Source: JAWXBT01 sp964523015
GTDB lineage: Bacteria > Bdellovibrionota_C > UBA2361 > J135
Direction: 5' to 3'
DNA length: 20,552 nucleotides
Assembly (NCBI GenBank): GCA_964523015.1
Contig: CAZFXN010000052.1
Span: 1-20,552 of the forward strand
This document shows, in pieces, positions 1 to 5,578 of the stretch. The notes below the pieces were generated by a model. That model was not told the origin of the DNA. It ran no database searches and worked only from the letters and a program-made list of their open reading frames with translations. Position 1 is the stretch's first letter. Each line of letters begins with the position of its first letter. Position numbers and translations under genes: made by a program.

Positions 1-20
1 AATTAATATTGACTAAATCA

Positions 21-72
21 CCCGAATTCTTGTTCAACAAACGGGGTACTTGACAGATTGTAAAAATTCGGG
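21..72. repeat. Inverted repeat upstream of the oxidoreductase gene
   Basis: CCCGAATT at 21-28 is the exact reverse complement of AATTCGGG at 65-72. The 36-base spacer contains a consensus TTGACA (50-55), but no good -10 hexamer lies 16-18 bases after it. The arrangement could be an operator around a -35 element, or chance. Nothing else was recognised in bases 1-160. Confidence 0.25.
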
Positions 73-168
73 CTAAGCTTTTCAGTTTTATATTTTATTT
101 ACACTTCGCCTACTCCAGCTAAGTTTAGATACTTTTATGGAACTCTCTCGGGGGAACACGATAAAACG

Positions 169-174
169 TATAAT
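169..174 (+). promoter_or_regulatory. Possible -10 element (TATAAT) for the oxidoreductase gene
   Basis: A perfect TATAAT lies 29 bases before the ATG at 204, which would give a leader of roughly 23 bases. No recognisable -35 hexamer sits 16-18 bases upstream, and no Shine-Dalgarno sequence is well placed before the ATG. The match may be a coincidence in AT-rich DNA. Confidence 0.3.
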
Positions 175-203
175 CTAGATGTCAGGCTGCATTAGAAATT
201 TTT

Positions 204-1187
204 ATGACATTGAATATTGGTCTAATAGGAACAGGTGGAATAGCAGAGAACGGTCATGCGGATGCCTTATCACTGACACCTTCTGCGCGACTTTGGAGCG
301 TCCTTAGTAGAGACTTCAATCGAGCAAAAGAGTTTTCTCGAAAGTACAACGCCGCAGCCCCAAATCCTGCCCATGACTTATTAGATTCTTTTCTCGCAGA
401 TCCGGAACTAGACGCAGTAATAATTGCAACTCCTGATAAATTACATTTTCCTCAAGCCATAGCTGCTATTAGTGCAAAAAAACATATCTTGTTGGAAAAG
501 CCGATGGCTACAAATACTCAAGATGCTCAAGCAATCTTAGTGGCTTGTCAAAATGCAAAAGTTACATTGGCTCTGGCTTATCGTTTAAGGTGGCACCCTG
601 GCCATCGCAAATTAGTAGGATCTGCTCATTCCGGAAAGTTCGGAGAATTACGTCATGTTCGAGTCCTTTGGTCTACCTTAAAACCAGATGCAACCGATTG
701 GCGTGCTTCTGAAGAATTGGGACGGTGGTGGAGTCTTGGAGCAGTTGGCACTCATTGCTTGGATCTTGCACGATGGACTCTTGGTCCTTCTGCAGGAGAG
801 ATTAAAATCATTCGCTCTGTTGTGACCCAAAAAGTGTGGCAGGGTCCTCATGATGAAACAGCAGTATTGGCAATTGAATTTACATCCGGTGCAACAGCCG
901 AGGTTTGCTCTTCAGTATTATTTGCGTCGCCAAGTAGATTCGAAATTTACGGATCAAATGGCTTCGGCATTTGCGAAGATACATTTGGGCGTGCTGCCGC
1001 AGGTAAAATATGGACAAATGAAGGAGCTATAAAATTTGAAACTCGCAATCCATTTGTTGATCAGCTTGAAGATTTTGCATTAGCAATAAAAGAAGATCAT
1101 GAACCAGAAGTAAATGGCATTGAAGGGGCTCGGAATGTTGAGATTTTGCAATCTGTGGTCCAAAACGCTAATAAAGAGGCAGTCTAG
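204..1187 (+). CDS. Gfo/Idh/MocA-family NAD(P)-dependent oxidoreductase
   Basis: This 327-residue protein has the two-domain layout of the Gfo/Idh/MocA dehydrogenases, which oxidise or reduce sugars, inositols and related cyclic polyols in the cytoplasm. The N-terminal Rossmann fold opens with GTGGIA at about residues 9-14. The family's EKP motif is at 98-100, with K99 the usual catalytic or cofactor-proximal lysine. The substrate-domain signature follows as GAVGTHCLDL at 179-188, where H184 and D187 are the typical active-site pair. Length is normal for the family. The start is the first ATG and lacks a clear Shine-Dalgarno sequence. No pathway genes lie nearby (the neighbours are toxin-antitoxin genes), so the substrate cannot be inferred. 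GATC sites are sparser here than in the rest of the window. The family call is secure; the specific reaction is unknown. Confidence 0.9.
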   Translation: MTLNIGLIGTGGIAENGHADALSLTPSARLWSVLSRDFNRAKEFSRKYNAAAPNPAHDLLDSFLADPELDAVIIATPDKLHFPQAIAAISAKKHILLEKPMATNTQDAQAILVACQNAKVTLALAYRLRWHPGHRKLVGSAHSGKFGELRHVRVLWSTLKPDATDWRASEELGRWWSLGAVGTHCLDLARWTLGPSAGEIKIIRSVVTQKVWQGPHDETAVLAIEFTSGATAEVCSSVLFASPSRFEIYGSNGFGICEDTFGRAAAGKIWTNEGAIKFETRNPFVDQLEDFALAIKEDHEPEVNGIEGARNVEILQSVVQNANKEAV

Positions 1188-1196
1188 CAAACGGAT

Positions 1197-1234
1197 TAAG
1201 CTGATAAATTTACCCCCGGCAAATTTTCAGCTTA
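1197..1234. terminator. Bulged hairpin between convergent oxidoreductase and higA genes
   Basis: TAAGCTGA (1197-1204) pairs with TCAGCTTA (1227-1234), and AAATTT (1206-1211) pairs with AAATTT (1221-1226), leaving one bulged T and a nine-base loop. The hairpin sits 10 bases after the oxidoreductase stop and 20 bases after the end of the first higA on the other strand. Neither side has a U-tract, so it would be a weak or factor-dependent bidirectional terminator at most. Confidence 0.35.
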
Positions 1235-1253
1235 TCCCTATACATTACGCCAC

Positions 1254-1544
1254 CTACGCAGCAATTTTCTCAATAGACTTGATATTCGTAGATTTTACCT
1301 GACTTAACTCCCAATTATTTTGGAGATTTAACCAGAACTGCGGACTTGCTCCCAAAGCTTGCGATAATTTCATCGCCATTTCAGCACTGATGCCTCGCTT
1401 GCCTCGACAGATCTCATTGACCGCCTTAGGCAAAACCCCAATGTGTTCAGCGAGAACAGACTGACTAAGATTCAGCTCGTTAAGCTCATCCTGCAGTACC
1501 ATACCAGGATGAATAGGAGTAAAATGAATTTTCTTCTTGGCCAT
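1254..1544 (-). CDS. higA: HigA-family antitoxin (XRE helix-turn-helix), first module
   Basis: This 96-residue protein is a HigA/VapI-type antitoxin, which neutralises the HigB ribonuclease and represses its own operon. The opening phrase HPGMVLQDEL and the helix-turn-helix segment LSQSVLAEHIGV...AVNEICRGKRGIS (about 26-53) are typical, as is the SPQFWLNLQNNWEL stretch (about 67-80) that ends the HTH domain in this family. The ATG at 1544 has a good Shine-Dalgarno sequence (GGAG, 7-base spacing) and lies 17 bases after the toxin stop, so the two genes form one operon. It is clearly related to, but not identical with, the second antitoxin at 1981-2286. Assignment rests on motifs and pairing with a HigB-like gene. 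Confidence 0.9.
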   Translation of the reverse strand: MAKKKIHFTPIHPGMVLQDELNELNLSQSVLAEHIGVLPKAVNEICRGKRGISAEMAMKLSQALGASPQFWLNLQNNWELSQVKSTNIKSIEKIAA

Positions 1545-1561
1545 GTTAACTCTCCAATAAT

Positions 1562-1849
1562 CTAATGGTAATCAATAATTTCAACATCATAAGCATCCTG
1601 TCCTTGCCATTGAAAACATATCCGATACTGGTCATTGATTCTCATACTATACTGTCCTTTTCTCTTTCCAACGACCGCTTCAAGCCTATTACCGCGCAAG
1701 CCTCGTAAATCATTCAGCGATGTTGCAGCACCTAATCTCGCAAGCTTCACTTGTGCAACTGAATGTAGTCCCTTCGGCAATAGCCGAAGGTTTTGTTTGG
1801 CAATTCGTCCGTAGTTAATATCCTCGGTCGTTTTATTTTTGAAGCTCAT
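1562..1849 (-). CDS. higB: HigB-family toxin (RelE/HigB mRNA endonuclease), first module
   Basis: This is a small RelE-superfamily toxin of the HigB type, expected to cleave mRNA on the ribosome. The diagnostic C-terminal block KGQYSMRINDQYRICFQW and the terminal VEIIDYH match the HigB family, with the two arginines of RINDQYR and the end of DYH at the usual functional positions. The toxin gene precedes the antitoxin gene, as in classical higBA. Two in-frame ATGs exist, at 1858 and 1849. I favour 1849 (95 residues). The promoter's predicted transcript start (about 1863) leaves only about five bases before 1858, whereas TAGGG at 1859-1863 is placed to serve 1849 with 9-base spacing. The longer form would add MAI. 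Confidence 0.88.
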   Translation of the reverse strand: MSFKNKTTEDINYGRIAKQNLRLLPKGLHSVAQVKLARLGAATSLNDLRGLRGNRLEAVVGKRKGQYSMRINDQYRICFQWQGQDAYDVEIIDYH

Positions 1850-1869
1850 GATTGCCATCCCTAGTTACG

Positions 1870-1898
1870 ACTATACCACGTAGTGGTAATCATGACAA
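1870..1898 (-). promoter_or_regulatory. Promoter and palindromic operator of the first higBA operon
   Basis: On the minus strand TTGTCA (1893-1898), a 17-base spacer and TATAGT (1870-1875) form a near-consensus sigma70-type promoter directly upstream of higB. TACCAC-GTA-GTGGTA (1874-1888, plus-strand reading) is a perfect 6-base-arm inverted repeat within the spacer, overlapping the edge of the -10. A HigA dimer bound there would block RNA polymerase, the usual autoregulation of higBA operons. The binding itself is inferred. Confidence 0.7.
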
Positions 1899-1980
1899 GC
1901 TTTTATACGAGGAGCTAGTATGGCATAGCAAGCACATGGTTCTGACAACTTACGTCTCAGAATATTTTTAACGTTATCCC

Positions 1981-2286
1981 TTAAGCCACTTTGCGTTCAC
2001 ATGGGCGGACCGCACGCTCAATTTTTGGTAGGAGTTTTGCCTTAGCAATCTTTAGGTCGTAACGATTTTGGAGGTTGATCCAGAATTCAGGTGTATTCCC
2101 AAAATATACGGCGAGTCGAAGAGCCGTATCAGTTGTAATTATACGTCTGGCGTTCACGATATCATTAATTCTTCCAACAGGGACATCCAAATCTCTGGCT
2201 AGTTTATTCTGACTAATATCCAGTGGAGTCATAAACTCTTCAAGCAGGATCTCTCCGGGGGTAATCGGCTTTAGTTTGTTTGCCAT
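1981..2286 (-). CDS. higA: HigA-family antitoxin (XRE helix-turn-helix), second module
   Basis: This 101-residue antitoxin is of the same HigA family as the protein at 1254-1544. It starts with KPITPGEILLEEFM, has an HTH region (LSQNKLARDLDVPVGRINDIV in outline, about residues 24-46) and the typical TPEFWINLQNRYDL end (about 69-82). It adds a basic tail ending ERKVA. The ATG at 2286 has a strong GAGGA ribosome site, part of which is formed by the toxin gene's TGA stop nine bases upstream, so antitoxin translation is probably coupled to the toxin. Sequence divergence from the first HigA suggests separate origin or an old duplication, and cross-neutralisation cannot be assumed. Confidence 0.9.
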   Translation of the reverse strand: MANKLKPITPGEILLEEFMTPLDISQNKLARDLDVPVGRINDIVNARRIITTDTALRLAVYFGNTPEFWINLQNRYDLKIAKAKLLPKIERAVRPCERKVA

Positions 2287-2295
2287 GCTATTTCC

Positions 2296-2574
2296 TCAAT
2301 GATAATCAACAATTTCTACCTCTTGAACTCCGTCACGATCCCAGTGAAAGCACAGACGAAATTGGTCATTTATACGAATACTAAATTGTCCTTTCCTATT
2401 TCCCTTTAAAGTTTCCAAGCAATTCCCTGGAGGGCTTTTAAGATCCTCTAATCGCGTAGCAGCTTCTACGATCTCTAGCTTTCTCCTAGCAACCCTTTCT
2501 ATATTCTTAAACTTTCGAGAACCCAAATCGCGGAACAACTTCTCCGTATCTTTACATTTGAAGCTCTTAATCAT
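2296..2574 (-). CDS. higB: HigB-family toxin (RelE/HigB mRNA endonuclease), second module
   Basis: This 92-residue protein is a standard-length HigB toxin. It begins MIKSFKCKDTEKLF, the typical HigB opening, has KGQFSIRINDQFRLCFHW near the C-terminus and ends VEIVDYH. These blocks align closely with the toxin at 1562-1849, while the middle regions differ considerably. It would be a ribosome-dependent mRNA endonuclease neutralised by the HigA encoded nine bases downstream. The ATG at 2574 lacks a clear Shine-Dalgarno sequence, which would keep toxin synthesis low relative to the antitoxin with its strong site. No key residue appears lost, so the toxin looks functional. Confidence 0.9.
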   Translation of the reverse strand: MIKSFKCKDTEKLFRDLGSRKFKNIERVARRKLEIVEAATRLEDLKSPPGNCLETLKGNRKGQFSIRINDQFRLCFHWDRDGVQEVEIVDYH

Positions 2575-2576
2575 AG

Positions 2577-2632
2577 TTTATACCGGCAAAAGTATTCTGT
2601 CAAACAGTATAATATTCCTACGATAAGGTCAA
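2577..2632 (-). promoter_or_regulatory. Probable promoter/operator region of the second higBA operon
   Basis: Minus-strand TTGACC (2627-2632) and TATACT (2606-2611) are good hexamers but only 15 bases apart. A second combination, TTGACA (2598-2603) with TATAAA (2577-2582), also spaced 15, would start transcription inside the gene and is less likely. CTGT-CAA-ACAG (2597-2607) is a short inverted repeat at the expected transcript start and could be the HigA operator. It differs from the operator of the first module. Confidence 0.4.
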
Positions 2633-2898
2633 GTGGTTGATTGATTTATGCGATGTTTAGTCAAAGCCAAAGTAATTTGAAACATGAAATCTTCAGGAAA
2701 ACGGTCCATATTTCGCTTTCCCGCCTGGTCATCAGTTGCCTAAGAATCGCAAGTTATGTAAATTCTGCTGTCAGAAAATGCCTAAATGGCACCGGTGGAA
2801 CTCTCTTAAATTGACACCAATATGCAGCATATGGACCCCCTTATAATCTATCATCGTGGCCGGCACGGTGTAGCAAATGACGGAAGAAGTTTAGAAAT

Positions 2899-2927
2899 TT
2901 GCCACTTACGAGTTTCCAGTTTATCCT
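2899..2927 (+). promoter_or_regulatory. Candidate promoter of the asmA-UPF0316 operon
   Basis: TTGCCA (2899-2904), a 17-base spacer and TATCCT (2922-2927) form a plausible sigma70-type promoter, each hexamer with at least four consensus positions. Transcription would begin near 2934, about 24 bases before the ATG at 2958, which is preceded by an AGGT ribosome site. Confidence 0.42.
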
Positions 2928-2957
2928 ACTCCGTTCAAATCATCTTAGGTAAAAATT

Positions 2958-4676
2958 ATGAAAAAAATACTTTTAGTACTCTTAGCTGCAGGCGCTGTCC
3001 TTACTATCGGACTCTTTGGCTACTTAGCAATAAATGGTGACTCTTTAATAAGTAAATACAAACCAGAACTTGAAAAGATTGCTTCTGAAAATATCGGAGC
3101 AAAGGTAACTTTGGGACAACTCTCAGTTTCAGTTTTTCCAGGGGTAAAGGTAAAAGTTGCTGATTTTGCAATCTCTGGATCCTCAACAAAGGACAACATC
3201 GGCTTTAAAGATCTCTACCTTAATCTTAGTCCATTAGGTCTTTTATTTGGTGAACTTAAGATAGCAAAATTAGAGATTCATGAGCCTGCTATTCGTCTTT
3301 TAAAGACTGGTAGTAAAATTCGAATTGCTGGACTCCCAGAAAAATCTGAAGATCCTGGACCAAAAGCAAAAGTTGGTGATGTTTCTAAAGTTGGGAATCA
3401 ATCAGATCCAGTATCAGCTACAACTCCACTGCAAATTGGTCTTGATTCCCTAGAGGTTATTAACGCTAATGTAATACTTTTAGATACCGCAACTAATAAA
3501 GAGTACAACTTAGCTAAAGTAAACCTATCAACCAGTATTGCCATAAAGGATTCGGTAATTTCAGTATCTAATATCTCTTTAAATGGAGATCTATTAAGCA
3601 CTGGCAAAATTAAAATGTCAGGCTCAATTACAGATTTAAAAGAGTCTGATGGGAACTTAGATCTGAATGGAAAGCTTACAAATCTTGTATCTAATGAGAT
3701 ATCTCCCCTTCTAGATCTATTTTCTGGATCTACTTCAGCTGGCTCAAAAGATAGCGTAAATGCTAAAACAGATCTTTCATTCAAATTAACCGGCACTGTC
3801 TCTGCCCCACTACTTACTTCAACTATAGATCTTAATTTAGAAGATGCTCCAATTAGTGCAGTCATAGATGCTCAAAAGGTTGGTGATTTATTGACAATCA
3901 GCAAAGGTGATATTGAGGCTTTCTCAGGAAAAGTTTTAGCTGATGCTCAAATTAACTCAAAAACAGAAAATCTAGCAGCTAACCTTGAGCTAACTAGTTT
4001 AAATCTTCAACAACTAGTTAATACCCTTATGCCTACAAAGAGGGATATGTTTAGTGGCAGCCTAGATAAACTCTCTTTATCAATTAATGGAGTAATGGGT
4101 GAGCAACTTACTAATTCCTTAAATGGTAGAGGCAAAATCATTTTAAAAGACGGAAAAATGGTCGGCACTAACTTAGCTGGTGATGTTTTAGGCGCAATTG
4201 GAAATCTGCCTTTTCTTAATGGTTCTCTCCTATCCAATACCTCTGAGGGTGACAAAAATAATTTATCATCTAAGGAAACAGAGATTAAGAACTTCTCAGC
4301 TAATTTTCTTATAAATGATGCTAGGATTACTACTCAAGATCTGATCTTAGAGAGTAATATTTTTACCTTAAATGCCCACGGCAGTGTTGGCTTTGACTCA
4401 TCTGTCGATCTTAAATGTCGTATGACCTTTAACCCTGAATTCTCGCAAGGGATTGTCGCCAAAGTAAAAGAGCTGAAACAGTCATTAGACCAAGAGGGCC
4501 GATTAATAATCCCTCTTGCTCTTAAGGGTAAGGCTCCTATATTTATAGTAACCCCTGATGTTTCTGAGTTAGTAAAGAAAGGGTTAAAAGATGTTGCCAC
4601 AAAAGCTCTTGGTGATCTTTTTAACAAAGATAAAACAGGAAACAAAAAAGGACTTGGTGGACTCTTAGGATTTTAG
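2958..4676 (+). CDS. AsmA-family envelope protein
   Basis: This 572-residue protein has one N-terminal membrane anchor (about residues 3-25, rich in L, A, V and I) followed by a large periplasmic region of beta-rich, low-cysteine sequence. The phrase LEKIASENIGAKVTLGQLSV (about 38-57) and later the AsmA C-terminal type pattern (SLSINGVMGEQLTNSLNGRG, then GTNLAGDVLGAIGNLPF and a final IPLALKGKAPIFIVTPDV) are characteristic of AsmA proteins. This family is related to TamB, YhdP and other bridge-like proteins implicated in phospholipid transfer between inner and outer membranes. The start has AGGT 7-8 bases upstream. Its stop overlaps the next gene's GTG by one base. With an mla operon in the same window, a role in outer-membrane lipid homeostasis is reasonable, but no specific partner can be read from the sequence. 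Confidence 0.85.
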   Translation: MKKILLVLLAAGAVLTIGLFGYLAINGDSLISKYKPELEKIASENIGAKVTLGQLSVSVFPGVKVKVADFAISGSSTKDNIGFKDLYLNLSPLGLLFGELKIAKLEIHEPAIRLLKTGSKIRIAGLPEKSEDPGPKAKVGDVSKVGNQSDPVSATTPLQIGLDSLEVINANVILLDTATNKEYNLAKVNLSTSIAIKDSVISVSNISLNGDLLSTGKIKMSGSITDLKESDGNLDLNGKLTNLVSNEISPLLDLFSGSTSAGSKDSVNAKTDLSFKLTGTVSAPLLTSTIDLNLEDAPISAVIDAQKVGDLLTISKGDIEAFSGKVLADAQINSKTENLAANLELTSLNLQQLVNTLMPTKRDMFSGSLDKLSLSINGVMGEQLTNSLNGRGKIILKDGKMVGTNLAGDVLGAIGNLPFLNGSLLSNTSEGDKNNLSSKETEIKNFSANFLINDARITTQDLILESNIFTLNAHGSVGFDSSVDLKCRMTFNPEFSQGIVAKVKELKQSLDQEGRLIIPLALKGKAPIFIVTPDVSELVKKGLKDVATKALGDLFNKDKTGNKKGLGGLLGF

Positions 4677-5179
4677 TGGATTGGGAATTAGTTAGTACAA
4701 GTTTTTTAATCTTTGCAGCTAGGGTAATTGATGTATCCCTCGGGACGCTGCGCGCCTCTAGTGTAGTTCAAGGGCGTAAGTATGCTGCTGCTGCCTATGG
4801 TTTCTTTGAAGTACTACTCTGGATAACAGTGGTCTCAAAAGTAGTTACTCACCTCACCTCGCCATATTATTACATCGCCTTTGCTCTTGGCTTTGCTACC
4901 GGTCAACTAGTTGGAATGTCTATTGAGCAATGGCTTGGACATGGAGCTAGGGTCATTAGAATTTTCACTCGTAAAGGAAAAGAGTTATCATCAGCATTAA
5001 GAGAGACCGGCATGGCAGTGTCTAGTTTTCAGGGAGAAGGTCGAGACGGGCCAGTTGAGATGCTCTTTATAGAAACTAGGAGAAGAAATGTAAGAAATGT
5101 CATGAGGATAGCTCAGGACATAGATCCTAAAAATTTCTTTTTAATTGATACAGCTAATGTAGTTCGAAAACGGCCCTAG
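4676..5179 (+). CDS. UPF0316/DUF2179-type membrane protein of unknown function
   Basis: This 167-residue protein resembles the UPF0316 (YebE-like) family: an N-terminal DUF5698-like membrane domain with about three hydrophobic helices (roughly 5-22, 38-58, 64-82) followed by a cytoplasmic DUF2179-like domain (about 92-165) with the pattern VEMLFIETRRRNVRNVM...IDPKNFFLIDTANV. The signature ARVIDVSLGTLR in the first helix region is typical. No biochemical function is established for the family to my knowledge. The start is GTG at 4676, overlapping the asmA stop as TAGTG. No upstream ATG fits, so the gene is probably translated only by coupling to asmA. It ends 11 bases before the convergent small gene at 5191-5442. 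Confidence 0.85.
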   Translation: MDWELVSTSFLIFAARVIDVSLGTLRASSVVQGRKYAAAAYGFFEVLLWITVVSKVVTHLTSPYYYIAFALGFATGQLVGMSIEQWLGHGARVIRIFTRKGKELSSALRETGMAVSSFQGEGRDGPVEMLFIETRRRNVRNVMRIAQDIDPKNFFLIDTANVVRKRP

Positions 5180-5190
5180 CTTAAAAAGTA

Positions 5191-5442
5191 TTACCGATCT
5201 TTTTTACTACTGACCTGTGGAGTAGAAAAACTCTCAGGAATTATCCAAGATAACTTACCTCTTAATTTGTGCTTTGTAGATCCATGAAGAACTTCGAGTT
5301 GATCGGAGAGTCGGCCTTTAAGTGTAGTTAGATTTTCTGGGGAAAGGTGCCGCTGAGATATCCACTGAGATATTTTCTGAGAGTTAGTCTCATCATTAAT
5401 CTTCTTTTTATTCACTATGTCGCTGTTCGCCATGTTCTCCAT
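5191..5442 (-). CDS. Small hypothetical protein, 83 residues
   Basis: I do not recognise this protein. It is hydrophilic, has no signal peptide or membrane segment, and has a lysine/asparagine-rich N-terminus (NKKKINDETNS), a central region with helix-like composition (ISQWISQRHLSPENLTTLKG and RLSDQLEVLHG, about residues 24-55) and a basic tail ending SSKKDR. The reading frame extends upstream to an ATG at 5514, but that ATG lies inside a good promoter -35 element. The ATG at 5442 has a strong GGGAGGAG ribosome site 5 bases upstream, so I place the start there (an ATG at 5433 is a further option). It follows ctpA on the same strand but has its own promoter, and it converges on the UPF0316 gene. 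A good promoter and ribosome site together argue that it is a real gene. Confidence 0.6.
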   Translation of the reverse strand: MENMANSDIVNKKKINDETNSQKISQWISQRHLSPENLTTLKGRLSDQLEVLHGSTKHKLRGKLSWIIPESFSTPQVSSKKDR

Positions 5443-5485
5443 GTTCTCCTCCCTACTACAAAAGATCAACCCGAAACCCAGGGGA

Positions 5486-5514
5486 ATTCTATCAGGTAAG
5501 GGGTGCCTTTTCAA
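5486..5514 (-). promoter_or_regulatory. Promoter of the small gene at 5191-5442
   Basis: On the minus strand TTGAAA (5509-5514), exactly 17 bases, then TAGAAT (5486-5491) makes a near-consensus sigma70-type promoter. The transcript would start around 5479, giving a leader of about 37 bases before the ATG at 5442 with its strong ribosome site. It lies between the ctpA stop and the small gene, so the small gene can be expressed independently of the division operon. Confidence 0.6.
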
Positions 5515-5578
5515 ATCAATTACGGTAATAGAATCTACTCTAAAAACTTACAATCTCCGCCTTAGCTTACTTAAAATA

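Larger units (their letters stand above)
2575..2957. other. Gene-free stretch between the second higBA module and asmA
   Basis: This is the longest stretch in the window without a credible gene. It contains the higB promoter region (2577-2632) and a candidate asmA promoter (2899-2927). Between them are a 13-base palindrome ATATGC-A-GCATAT (2820-2832) and CACCGGTGGAA (2790-2800), an 11-mer that recurs in the palindrome at the window's right edge. A frame open from 2688 to 2843 has no start codon or family resemblance I trust. The stretch could be an eroded mobile-element remnant, but nothing proves that. Confidence 0.4.

Noticed and set aside
1940..1962. TTCTGA...TCAGAA inverted repeat followed by a T-rich stretch on the plus strand
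   Set aside because: No plus-strand gene lies upstream to terminate, the arms are six bases with an 11-base loop, and on the minus strand no T-run follows.
2688..2846. Open frame with a CKFCC...C cysteine pattern vaguely like a transposase zinc finger
   Set aside because: It has no start codon near its beginning, is only about 52 codons long, and does not extend into any recognisable transposase sequence on either side.
2822..3040. 72-codon plus-strand frame
   Set aside because: It overlaps the start of the AsmA gene in another frame, has no ribosome site, and its composition is not protein-like.
5183..5205. A/T-only stem AAAAAG...CTTTTT between the convergent UPF0316 and small genes
   Set aside because: The stem has a single G-C pair and a ten-base loop, so it is too weak to call an intrinsic terminator, although the T-run could assist one.
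5443..5514. 24-residue N-terminal extension of the small gene
   Set aside because: The extended ATG lies within the -35 element of the predicted promoter and lacks a ribosome site, whereas the ATG at 5442 has an excellent one.
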